DNA from: a virus
Length of the DNA: 39,369 nt
Direction: 5' to 3' (one strand)
IMG/VR virus record: IMGVR_UViG_3300032289_002394
Span: 1-39,369 of that record
Part shown: positions 17,446 to 24,628 of the stretch, piece by piece
Layout of the letters: the number at the start of each line of letters is the position of its first letter
Position numbering within the stretch: the first letter of the stretch is position 1
Program-made: the position numbers and the translations under genes
The notes under the pieces: generated by a model
Databases searched by the model: none
The model's input: the letters and a program-made list of their open reading frames with translations, nothing else
What the model was told of the DNA's origin: nothing

Positions 17446-18324
17446 ATGAACTTAAAGTCGCTGGCCCAAAAAATTGAACAAAAGATCGCTGCTTCTTCAG
17501 ATCTAGAGCTTGCCTTGCAAGAGTATGATGCTGAGGTGGGGCAAATGGCCATTGATTGCCTCAAAAATACAAAAATTGCAGAAGCCTCCATTTTTGAAAC
17601 AATTTTAAACAAGGCTAAAGACATCGCTCAACGTCCTTACGCAAATACTGGTGCACTAAGTGCCATTACGGGTTTAGGTGGTGCAGCAGCAGGTGGACTA
17701 CTTAGTGGAAATTTAGTATCAAAAAAAGAATTAGAATCTGAATCAGATTTCAAAAAAAGAAAACGTGATACAGCTATTATTGGAGCTCTTGCAGGCGGAG
17801 CACTTGGAGCTGGAGCCCCAGGACTCTTAAATGTCAGTGGAACACTGGGTTCTGCTCCAGCAGAGACCCCATCGCTTGGAGATCAAATTAGTCCATTGGG
17901 TGTGGGAGCAGGCGCTTTAACGGGCCAAGGGCTTTGGCGCTATGGAAAAGGATGGTTAGATAAATTAATTGATCCAGATTATGATAAACGCCTAAAAATC
18001 ATTGAATCTGTTGGGGAGCGAGGTAGTAAAGAATGGTGGGATATAAAGAGAAAGATGGTTCCATCGGTGTTTAATCGCGGTGATTTAGCTTTACCAGCAC
18101 CAGGACAAACTCCAGGTATTTTACAAAAAGTTAAAGAGTTTTTAATATCAAAAATAAAACCATCTTCGACATACTCAACCCCAGCATCAGCTCTAGAAAA
18201 GGGGATTGCAGGTGGTGTCCAAGTACCTAAAATAGTTCCTAAATCATTAAGAGTTGGAGCCGGATTTTTACCAGCCATTCTTGGTGGCTACGTTGGAAAT
18301 CAAGTTGCCGAAGCTGTAGAATAA
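17446..18324 (+). CDS. Glycine-zipper hairpin protein (292 aa)
   Basis: The N-terminus (MNLKSLAQKIEQKIAASSD) is a helical leader. Two Gly/Ala zippers (about 69-87, ITGLGGAAAGGLLSG; about 110-128, IIGALAGGALGAGAPGLL) flank a charged linker (KKELESESDFKKRKRDT), the same hairpin layout as in the MNKYA family. A third hydrophobic stretch near the C-terminus (VGAGFLPAILGGYVGNQ) could be another membrane segment. It directly precedes the maturation protease. I infer an internal virion protein able to insert in membranes; sequence alone does not prove this. Confidence 0.5.
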   Translation: MNLKSLAQKIEQKIAASSDLELALQEYDAEVGQMAIDCLKNTKIAEASIFETILNKAKDIAQRPYANTGALSAITGLGGAAAGGLLSGNLVSKKELESESDFKKRKRDTAIIGALAGGALGAGAPGLLNVSGTLGSAPAETPSLGDQISPLGVGAGALTGQGLWRYGKGWLDKLIDPDYDKRLKIIESVGERGSKEWWDIKRKMVPSVFNRGDLALPAPGQTPGILQKVKEFLISKIKPSSTYSTPASALEKGIAGGVQVPKIVPKSLRVGAGFLPAILGGYVGNQVAEAVE

Positions 18325-18332
18325 TTTGTTCC

Positions 18333-19655
18333 ATGAGAAAAATTGTATTCAACGACTCATTTGAGTATCCAGAGGCAGAATATCTGGTGAAAATTGTTGA
18401 CGATCCATTTGATCGTCGCAAGATTGCCAGTTCTGTCAGAGATAGCTGGGGAGACATTGAGCCAGTTAAGAATCATACCCTTATCCATTTAATTGCTCTA
18501 GGGTCATTTGAGAAGACTGGAAGCAATTTAAACTTTGATGCTTTTGAAGAGGAGACCTGCAAAAAGTCTCACGATACTTTTGTTAAAAAAGCAAAACTTT
18601 ATAGACATCACAACAGTAAGGTTCCTCATGAACAACGCGACGGTGATGTATTAAAATCTGCCTATAACGATAAGATGGGCAGAGTGGAATTGATCATTGC
18701 TGCCAATAATGACAAGTGCGCTGACTGGCTTGGTAAAATCGAAAAGGGTGGAGAAGCCAAATTTTCTATGGGGTGGCACTGCGATAATGATATTTGTTCT
18801 ATTTGCGGGAATAAGGCCAAGACAGCATCAGAATATTGCATGCACGTTAAAAAGGGTGCACAGCATCCTTATGGTAGGAATAAGATTCTCCCAGACGGCA
18901 GAAAATGCTTTGTTTACAACAGAGAGGGTTACTGGAACGATATCTCTTATGTTGACCGTGGTGCAGACATGATTGCCATGGATTTAGCAAAGATTGCTAG
19001 CCTTAGCTCAACTGAGCCAGTTGGGGGAGCAGAACTCGCTGAATTGTTTGAGCACAGAATACTTTCTACCTCGAAACTGGCTATTGCCGAAAAGCTTTCT
19101 AAAATTCAAAAATACATTCAAGCTTCAGGGGTGGCCACAAAAGCTAGAGATAAAAACGATCTTTCTGAGTCTGCCATCAGAGAACTTCAAGAAAAGAAGC
19201 CCCCTCAAATGTTTGGAGCTTTGGCTAAGAGTGGGGCACTTCTATCTTTTGACGTATTTTGTAAACTTTCATTTGGGTCTAAATACAAAGAGTTTGAATC
19301 TGTTGTTAAACAGGCCTCAGGGTCTTTTAACCAGTGCTTAGAACTCGAATTAATGGATAATGCATGTCTTGATAATATTGCATCAATTCATGACTTTGAT
19401 CCTGATACAGCTAAGAATGCTGGGTTAACCCAAAATACTATTTCTGAATTAATTAAATTTTCGATTGCCAACGAATGGCAGGACGAAAAAATAAAGATAG
19501 CTACTTTACAGAATGACATCTATGATTATTCAGAAATGGTGGTAACACCACAAGCGCGAGGATTAGTTCGTCAGTACTTGGCTTATAAGGTTGCTTTCTT
19601 AAACTTTATTGACGCCAATGAAGACATGATCTTTAATGCACTTGTTTTAAATTAA
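18333..19655 (+). CDS. Probable head maturation (prohead) protease with zinc knuckle (440 aa)
   Basis: The N-terminal ~220 residues match the pattern of phage prohead proteases: a His in KLYRHHNSKVPHE (H92/H93) and the Ser motif KFSMGWHC (S145), analogous to the His and Ser of the T4 gp21/herpesvirus protease fold. Inserted after the Ser is a metal-knuckle-like stretch CSICGNKAKTASEYCMH (C155, C158, C169, H171), followed by YWNDISYVDRGAD typical of this family. The C-terminal 220 residues are a separate, partly helical region with no known match; it may act as internal scaffold. It is followed by the acidic scaffold and the capsid gene, the usual order. It would cut scaffold and tagged internal proteins during maturation. 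Confidence 0.8.
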   Translation: MRKIVFNDSFEYPEAEYLVKIVDDPFDRRKIASSVRDSWGDIEPVKNHTLIHLIALGSFEKTGSNLNFDAFEEETCKKSHDTFVKKAKLYRHHNSKVPHEQRDGDVLKSAYNDKMGRVELIIAANNDKCADWLGKIEKGGEAKFSMGWHCDNDICSICGNKAKTASEYCMHVKKGAQHPYGRNKILPDGRKCFVYNREGYWNDISYVDRGADMIAMDLAKIASLSSTEPVGGAELAELFEHRILSTSKLAIAEKLSKIQKYIQASGVATKARDKNDLSESAIRELQEKKPPQMFGALAKSGALLSFDVFCKLSFGSKYKEFESVVKQASGSFNQCLELELMDNACLDNIASIHDFDPDTAKNAGLTQNTISELIKFSIANEWQDEKIKIATLQNDIYDYSEMVVTPQARGLVRQYLAYKVAFLNFIDANEDMIFNALVLN

Positions 19656-19659
19656 CATT

Positions 19660-19674
19660 GTGTAAAAATTTAAT
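19660..19674 (+). promoter_or_regulatory. Candidate phage promoter element upstream of scaffold
   Basis: GTGTAAAAATTTAAT lies 40 bases before the scaffold start and matches the elements at 7894-7908 and 24602-24617. The scaffold gene is preceded by a 58-base non-coding gap, a natural place for a promoter. Function is inferred from recurrence. Confidence 0.3.
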
Positions 19675-19713
19675 AGACACGATAAACAATAACACATAAA
19701 ATAAATCAAAATT

Positions 19714-21333
19714 ATGAGTAAAAGAAAAGCTCCCAAATTTAACACAGTTCTCGAAGATTTCCGTAAATTCATTGGTGAATCCAAAGAGGCTGAAGAATCA
19801 CAAGGTAAATCAGAGTCTTCTGTGGCCCTTGGAAAAAGCGACAGCGAAGTTGTTCAAGAACTTCCAGGTGGCGGAAAAACAAAGGGTGGACCATCCGAGC
19901 CCGTATCAAACAAGGGCGTTGATGCTACCCAAAAGCTTCCAGGTACAACTGAACCTTCAAAGGAGGAGCCCGCTCGCAAAGAATGCGCTCCATCATCTAA
20001 GGTTGCCGAAGAAGCTCCTTCAGAACTGGTCAATCGTCTTCTCTCAAACATCAAGCTGGCTGTAGAAGCCATTGAGGGTGAAGAGAAAAAGGAAACTGCA
20101 CCAGTTGAGACAAAAAAAGAACTCAAGGGTGACCAGAAAAAATTAGATGTAGATGACGATGGCAAAATTGACGGTGAAGACCTCAAAAAGCTTCGCGAAA
20201 TGAAAAAAACAAAATCTGCTTCTGATGAGTCTCAAGCTGAAGAAGCTGCCCAAACTGAAGAAGTCAAAGAGGAGTCAGCCGAAGAAGTGAAGGAAGCAGA
20301 AAGCTGCGACAGTGCTGCTTCAATGAGCGCCACAAAAGAGGAGACTAAAGAGGAGACTAAAGAGGAGTCAGAAGAAGAGTCTGAAGATGAAGAAAAGGAA
20401 GAAAAAGAAGAGAAGGCAGCTTTAGAAATCGATGAAGACAAACTTGCAGAAAAAATTGCTGCTCATTATCGTAATATCTCTGTTGGCTACGAACTTGGCA
20501 AATTTCTGTTTGGATCTTTAGGTCAAAAACAAGCTGAAGCCCCAATGGCTGAAGCCCCAGCTGAAGCACAGTCTGAAATTGAAGTAATTCTTCAGGCTCT
20601 CCAAGAGTTGGTTGCCGAAGGCGAAATTACAGAAGAACAAGCACAAAATGTTCTGATGCAACTTCAAGCTGCCGCTGAGGGTGGCGCAGCACCCGAGGCT
20701 TCTGCAACGGCAGAAGAGCCAAAGATGGCCAATGAAATTTTTAGCGAAGATCAAGTTAAAGAGATCGAAGCAAGCATTAATGCTAAAGTTGCTGAATGGG
20801 TGTCTGAAGGCAAAACTGATGCTGAAATTACAGACCTCATTAAGCAAGCTGCTGAATCGGATGCCAGCCTTTTGGTTGGATCAGTTCAGCAAGATAAGGT
20901 TGCTGGCGAGGCAGAACAAGTTGAAAATCAAATCATTGAAGCTGTTAATGCTAAGGTTGCTGAGCTTAAAGAAGCTGGAGCAACCGAAGAACAGATTGAA
21001 CAATATTTAACAGAGGCTGCAAAAGCTGATGCACAAGCATTGATTAAAGCAGCACAACAAGAAAAAATTGCTGCAGAGATCATGAACAAGGTTGCAGAAA
21101 AACGCCAAGAGAAGTTGGCTAATGTTTCTCCAGAGGTTCAACAAATTCTTGAGGCATTAGAAGCCCTTTTACAGTCGGGACAGATCACAGAAGAAGAAGC
21201 CATGATGGTTCTTCAAGAACTTGGTCTTGCTGGTGGCGAACAGGCCGCAGCTTCAGCCGAAGAGGCTCCAGCTGCACCAGCCGAAGAAGCTCCAGTTGCC
21301 CCACAGGCTGCAGATAAAAAAGAGGACAAGTAA
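19714..21333 (+). CDS. Acidic scaffold-like head core protein with EF-hand-like loop (539 aa)
   Basis: The protein is extremely Glu/Lys/Ala rich, with disordered regions (residues about 20-90 and 165-245) and helical segments, typical of capsid scaffolds. At 145-156, DVDDDGKIDGED fits a canonical EF-hand calcium loop (D, D, D, G, I, D, D at positions 1, 3, 5, 6, 8, 9, 12). The C-terminal half has mirrored repeats: an outer pair (IEVILQALQELVAEGEITEE; VQQILEALEALLQSGQITEE) around an inner pair (INAKVAEWVSEGK; VNAKVAELKEAGA). Many EK-[LIV]-A motifs could be protease sites. It lies between the protease and the capsid cluster. Identification rests on composition and order, not on sequence homology. 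Confidence 0.7.
   Translation: MSKRKAPKFNTVLEDFRKFIGESKEAEESQGKSESSVALGKSDSEVVQELPGGGKTKGGPSEPVSNKGVDATQKLPGTTEPSKEEPARKECAPSSKVAEEAPSELVNRLLSNIKLAVEAIEGEEKKETAPVETKKELKGDQKKLDVDDDGKIDGEDLKKLREMKKTKSASDESQAEEAAQTEEVKEESAEEVKEAESCDSAASMSATKEETKEETKEESEEESEDEEKEEKEEKAALEIDEDKLAEKIAAHYRNISVGYELGKFLFGSLGQKQAEAPMAEAPAEAQSEIEVILQALQELVAEGEITEEQAQNVLMQLQAAAEGGAAPEASATAEEPKMANEIFSEDQVKEIEASINAKVAEWVSEGKTDAEITDLIKQAAESDASLLVGSVQQDKVAGEAEQVENQIIEAVNAKVAELKEAGATEEQIEQYLTEAAKADAQALIKAAQQEKIAAEIMNKVAEKRQEKLANVSPEVQQILEALEALLQSGQITEEEAMMVLQELGLAGGEQAAASAEEAPAAPAEEAPVAPQAADKKEDK
20146..20181 (+). other. EF-hand-like calcium-binding loop within the scaffold gene
   Basis: These 36 bases encode DVDDDGKIDGED followed by LKKL. 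The acidic positions 1, 3, 5, 9, 12 and Gly 6 and Ile 8 match the EF-hand/dockerin loop. Only one loop is present, so it may bind calcium as a dimer or serve as a non-EF pseudo-loop. Confidence 0.6.
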
Positions 21334-21334
21334 A

Positions 21335-21733
21335 ATGGACAACACTATTGTAAAACAAATCATCGAAGACGCTGCAAAGCTTGCAGAGCAATCTGTAACA
21401 GCTTTTAAAGCACAAAAAAGACTCGAAGAAATTGAGCCACTTTTTGATAAAATTTCTAAGAAAGCCTCAGAGCTGGAAGAAACTACAAAAACAGCCCAAG
21501 AAGAGTTCAGGTCTGGCTTAGATAAAGTTGCCTCTATCTTAACAACTCGTGGAATTCTTGATGAATCCAATAAAGAAGCTTTCATCAATGCTATTGTTGA
21601 AAAACCAACAGAAGTATTCAACGTTGTTGAAAAGCTGGCCTCTGAATTAAAAGCTGAAAGCTTTGGTGGAGCTGGCTCACTTCCAGCATCTTCAGAGCTC
21701 GATCCCTTTGAAAAATTAGCTCTGGGCGAGTAA
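21335..21733 (+). CDS. Small coiled-coil, scaffold-like protein (132 aa)
   Basis: I place the start at ATG 21335, right after the scaffold stop and preceded by GAGGA; the frame is open further upstream but that part overlaps the scaffold. The protein is helical and charged (KAQKRLEEIEPLFDKISKKA, residues 25-44) and ends SELDPFEKLALGE. It carries three K-[LV]-A motifs (DKVASI, EKLASE, EKLALG). It is probably a second scaffold or core component translated together with the large scaffold. Confidence 0.6.
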   Translation: MDNTIVKQIIEDAAKLAEQSVTAFKAQKRLEEIEPLFDKISKKASELEETTKTAQEEFRSGLDKVASILTTRGILDESNKEAFINAIVEKPTEVFNVVEKLASELKAESFGGAGSLPASSELDPFEKLALGE

Positions 21734-21882
21734 TGAATAAATACGCTAACATATATCTTAATGGTCTCACAGATCTTTTAGGAATGGCGGCAAAAAAACA
21801 CACTCCTGAATTTTTTAGATCCGATACATTTGAACAAGGAGAAGGAAATCCAGTTTCTGCAAAAATGATTGGCACAAAATGA
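21733..21882 (+). CDS. 49-residue MNKYA-tagged microprotein
   Basis: ATG 21733 shares TAATG with the preceding stop, and the TGA at 21880-21882 overlaps the next ATG at 21879. It begins MNKYANIYLNGLTDLLGM, the shared tag, then KKHTPEFFRSDTFEQGEGNP and ends MIGTK. TPEFFR also occurs in the protein at 28111 (YTPEFFRDRNH), so it may be a shortened paralogue lacking the glycine zipper. It is flanked on both sides by coupled genes, which supports expression. If tags direct packaging, this is a minimal tagged cargo or a relic. Confidence 0.6.
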   Translation: MNKYANIYLNGLTDLLGMAAKKHTPEFFRSDTFEQGEGNPVSAKMIGTK

Positions 21883-22505
21883 ATAAATACTCTACAGAAT
21901 ATTTTGATAAACTTGCTGGTAGATTTACATTTCTTTCTAAATCTAAAGATGAATTAAGATCTTTAGTTGATGGATTAAAATCTTCAATCAAGCAAGTAGT
22001 TCAATCTGTTTCAAACTATAAGCCAGATAGCATGGAGAATGCCTTAACCAAGGCACTTCCAGTAGGCGCTGGAGCTGGAGCGTTATTGGGTGGAGCTTAT
22101 GGTGCCGTTTCTGATCCAGGAGTAGACGAAGAAGGAAATCCAAAAAGCAGGTTAAATAGAGCTTTAGGTGGAGCTGCAATCGGTGGTGCCGTTGGTGGAA
22201 CTGCCGGAGCTCTTTCCCCATTAGCATTAAGATCTGGAGTTAAACTTTTAGGTAAAGCCCAAGAGCGATTTGGTAACTTAGATAAACCAGTTGTGCAAAA
22301 CATTGGAGGAATGCAAATATCTTCTGCTCGTGGATTTAAAAACCCTCAAAGAAATAAAGAGATTATTCCTGGGGTGAGAGAGATCCCAAGCGTTTCAGCA
22401 TTAGCAAAAGAATTTACTGACAATAGACTTAATAGAATGCAAGATATGTCTGTCAAAGACATGCTTAAGCTTTTAGCGTCTAATAAATTAAAAGATAATT
22501 TTTAA
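21879..22505 (+). CDS. MNKYS-tagged glycine-zipper hairpin protein (208 aa)
   Basis: The tag (MNKYSTEYFDKLAGRF) is followed by two glycine zippers (about residues 62-78, VGAGAGALLGGAYGAV; about 95-112, LGGAAIGGAVGGTAGA) joined by DPGVDEEGNPKSR. The second half of the 28111 protein has the same layout (DPGTNEDGTPKSR between zippers) and a matching C-terminus (MSVKDMLKLL versus MSVSDFVNLV), so the two are paralogues. It lies between the scaffold cluster and the capsid genes. I infer a packaged internal protein that forms a membrane hairpin after ejection. Confidence 0.65.
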   Translation: MNKYSTEYFDKLAGRFTFLSKSKDELRSLVDGLKSSIKQVVQSVSNYKPDSMENALTKALPVGAGAGALLGGAYGAVSDPGVDEEGNPKSRLNRALGGAAIGGAVGGTAGALSPLALRSGVKLLGKAQERFGNLDKPVVQNIGGMQISSARGFKNPQRNKEIIPGVREIPSVSALAKEFTDNRLNRMQDMSVKDMLKLLASNKLKDNF

Positions 22506-22507
22506 TT

Positions 22508-22858
22508 ATGAATAAATACTCAAAAATTTATTTAGATAAATTAGCATCTATTAGTTTTGGTGCCAGTTATGAGGATGGAAAACCATCCTTGCTTGCAACC
22601 TTAATGGAAAAAATTCGAATGAAGAGTCTTCCTGATCGCCTTCAAATGGTTGTTCCCTCTGCTTTAGTCGGGGCTGGATTAAGTGGCGTTGGGTCTTCAC
22701 TTATTGAAGCATCTAAGTCAGATGAACTACAAGAGAGGGATAAAATGGAAGGCAAATCCCCAAGCAAAAATATTATTAATAGTATTCTTGGGGGAGCTTT
22801 AGGCGGGGCTACTGGTGGTGTAATGTATACTGCTGGACGTGATTCAACTCTTTTATAA
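22508..22858 (+). CDS. MNKYS-tagged short glycine-zipper protein (116 aa)
   Basis: It begins MNKYSKIYLDKLASISFGA. A hydrophobic segment (about 46-63, VVPSALVGAGLSGVGSSL) and a second (about 92-110, SILGGALGGATGGVMY) flank a charged, Ser/Lys-rich linker (KSDELQERDKMEGKSPSK). This is the same hairpin plan as its upstream neighbour, in a shortened form. It is the last gene before the structured leader of the capsid genes. No homologue by name is recognised. Confidence 0.6.
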   Translation: MNKYSKIYLDKLASISFGASYEDGKPSLLATLMEKIRMKSLPDRLQMVVPSALVGAGLSGVGSSLIEASKSDELQERDKMEGKSPSKNIINSILGGALGGATGGVMYTAGRDSTLL

Positions 22859-22912
22859 TTTTTAAAAAAACTATTGCCATTAATCAATAAACGTACAATA
22901 ATAAATACATAA

Positions 22913-22976
22913 TCAACTTAGACAAGAGTTTAGGTTGATCTCGTCAAGCTCACGAGACGATACCGTTAGGCGGTAT
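22913..22976 (+). ncRNA. Structured leader: three consecutive hairpins upstream of capsid genes
   Basis: Three hairpins follow one another almost without spacers: 22913-22938 (10-bp stem TCAACTTAGA with two G-U pairs), 22939-22957 (TCTCGT/ACGAGA), and 22960-22976 (ATACCG/CGGTAT, loop TTAGG). No T-run follows. The leader ends 36 bases before the decoration-gene ATG. It is probably the 5' leader of the highly expressed capsid transcript, stabilising it or binding a regulator. No known RNA family is recognised. Confidence 0.5.
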
Positions 22977-23012
22977 GAAGTAGGAGCAAAATCAAAAAAA
23001 AGATAAAATAAC

Positions 23013-23486
23013 ATGTCTCTCGAAGTAAATGTAAATATTCTGAAGGGTTGGCCAAATCCTTCAGTCGTAGAGAAAAGCCTTGCCGCTGCTTCAGGCGTGA
23101 CACTCTCACAGGGTGACATCGCCACAATGAATTCCAGTGGTCAATGGTCTAAACCTACTACGACAGCAATCACTGCTCTTCCATTCATCATCATGGTGGA
23201 TAGCACTGATCCATCAACATCACGTGGCGCTCACAAGTCTGATTACAGACAAGTAGCCTATGGTGCAATTCACGGTATCGCCTTCAACAATGCGCTTGAA
23301 ATCGAAACCGCAAACTATAAAACAACTGATACTTTCGTTATCGGCTCAGAACTCACCGCTAAAAACGGTCAGCTTTGTCTCGCCGCTTCTAACGAAACAG
23401 TTATCGGTACGGTTACTCGTGCCCCTTATTCAATGGGCAACAAGACCTACTTAACTTTTGTTCCTAGGGACAATCGCGTAAAATAA
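23013..23486 (+). CDS. Probable capsid decoration/head-stabilising protein (157 aa)
   Basis: A small beta-rich protein (SGVTLSQGDIATMNSSGQW, then ALPFIIMVDSTDP, then ETVIGTVTRAPYSMG) directly upstream of the major capsid gene, the classic place of a decoration protein. It has no membrane segment. Codons are strongly biased to CGT/CGC, ATC and TTC-type forms like those of the capsid gene, indicating high expression. It has only a distant GGAG in its leader. The order and composition support the call; sequence homology to a named family is not seen. Confidence 0.6.
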   Translation: MSLEVNVNILKGWPNPSVVEKSLAAASGVTLSQGDIATMNSSGQWSKPTTTAITALPFIIMVDSTDPSTSRGAHKSDYRQVAYGAIHGIAFNNALEIETANYKTTDTFVIGSELTAKNGQLCLAASNETVIGTVTRAPYSMGNKTYLTFVPRDNRVK

Positions 23487-23503
23487 TCACGGAGTAATTT
23501 AAA

Positions 23504-24535
23504 ATGAATACAAACATTCCAGCTAAACTTATTAATGACAAGTTCATGGAGAAAATTGCTACCGGCGATTTAAACAAGGCAGCTGAAGTCGCTACCGATT
23601 TCACACGCTTGACCCTCCGTGAAGAAGGCTTGCTCCGCAAGATTCTTCCTGCTTCAACAATTACCTCAGCAGAACTCGACAAACAGCTCGATACTGATGA
23701 GCCAGTCAAGATCGTCGACAAAGAAGTGTCGCAACCCCTCTCAATGAGCGTTGGTTTCGCAACTCTTCCTAAGAATCGCATCATGAAGGGCGACAGATAT
23801 CGTGTTGACTTCGCTCGCATTCTCAGCCCAAGCTACTTCCAAGACGTTCGTAGACTTGAGCAATACGATTACGACATTCGTAACGTGTTCAAAGAAAATG
23901 CGATCAAAGATCACATGACTGCTGAAGATGTTCCATTCTTCAACACTGTTGATTCAATCGTAACACCAAGCTCAGCCGCAACAGGCGGATCATGGGCCGC
24001 ACAAACGGGTGGCTCAAACGTCAGCCCTGTCACTGGCAAAGCTCAGTACTACGATTTCACAGTTTCTTACAAAAACCCATTGGGCTTAACCTCAGGGTTC
24101 ACACGTGAAGCAATTGTCGAATCAATGAAGATCATGTCGAAAGGGTTCACCCCTGGCTCAGGCACCCTCGGTGCTGAACAGACCCCTATTCGTCTGAATC
24201 CTGATCTCGTAGTCATGAACGTGAACACGGGTCGTGAGTATCTCAAGTTCCAGCACACGAACATCGGTGATCTTTCAACCGAAATGTTCAAGAACGGACT
24301 TGCTACTACAACCCTCTTGGGCCAAAAGCACCTGTTCACAATGAAAGACGATATCGTCAAGGACGGCGAAGCTTATTTCTTCGCAGCTCCTCAGTTCCTC
24401 GGTAAGTTCTATGAACTCGAGCAACCAACGATGTTCGTTGATCGTCGTGCCTTCATGGTCGAATTCTTCATCTACTCCTCAATCGGTGCCTCAATCGGTA
24501 ACCCATTCGGCGTAGCTAAAGTGAAATTCTTCTAA
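23504..24535 (+). CDS. Major capsid protein (343 aa)
   Basis: The protein has the size and gene order of a HK97-fold major capsid protein: protease, scaffold, decoration, capsid. After a helical N-terminal arm (KLINDKFMEKIATGDLNKAA), the segment FTRLTLREEGLLRKILP and a domain with VDFARILSPSYFQDVRRLEQ fit the family. The end is aromatic and hydrophobic (VEFFIYSSIGASIGNPFG). A GGAG site precedes the ATG. Codons favour CGT/CGC, CTC and TTC, unlike neighbours that favour AGA/AGG. N-terminal EKIATGD is a candidate maturation site. A terminator follows within 50 bases. Confidence 0.85.
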   Translation: MNTNIPAKLINDKFMEKIATGDLNKAAEVATDFTRLTLREEGLLRKILPASTITSAELDKQLDTDEPVKIVDKEVSQPLSMSVGFATLPKNRIMKGDRYRVDFARILSPSYFQDVRRLEQYDYDIRNVFKENAIKDHMTAEDVPFFNTVDSIVTPSSAATGGSWAAQTGGSNVSPVTGKAQYYDFTVSYKNPLGLTSGFTREAIVESMKIMSKGFTPGSGTLGAEQTPIRLNPDLVVMNVNTGREYLKFQHTNIGDLSTEMFKNGLATTTLLGQKHLFTMKDDIVKDGEAYFFAAPQFLGKFYELEQPTMFVDRRAFMVEFFIYSSIGASIGNPFGVAKVKFF

Positions 24536-24556
24536 GAATTAGGTTTCCATAATATT

Positions 24557-24588
24557 AAAAAAGGCGGGGAGCAATCCCCGCCTTTTTT
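24557..24588 (+). terminator. Strong rho-independent terminator after the capsid gene
   Basis: AAGGCGGGGA (24561-24570) pairs with TCCCCGCCTT (24575-24584) around GCAA, preceded by an A-run and followed by TTTT. The GC-rich stem and T-run make this the clearest terminator in the window. It closes the scaffold-capsid unit. Confidence 0.93.
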
Positions 24589-24589
24589 A

Positions 24590-24617
24590 TTGCTCAGTGT
24601 AGTGTAAAGGGTATAAT
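24590..24617 (+). promoter_or_regulatory. Sigma70-like promoter TTGCTC-16-TATAAT
   Basis: TTGCTC (24590-24595), a 16-base spacer and a perfect TATAAT (24612-24617) form a plausible host-type promoter just after the capsid terminator. Its spacer contains GTGTAAA, shared with the elements at 7894 and 19660. The expected transcript start (about 24624) leaves only around five bases before ATG 24629, so the mRNA would be nearly leaderless. Confidence 0.65.
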
Positions 24618-24628
24618 CGTTTTAATGT

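Noticed and set aside
20232-20441. Minus-strand Ser-rich ORF
   Set aside because: It is the complement of the Glu-rich scaffold codons (GAA/GAG give TTC/CTC) and has no independent support.
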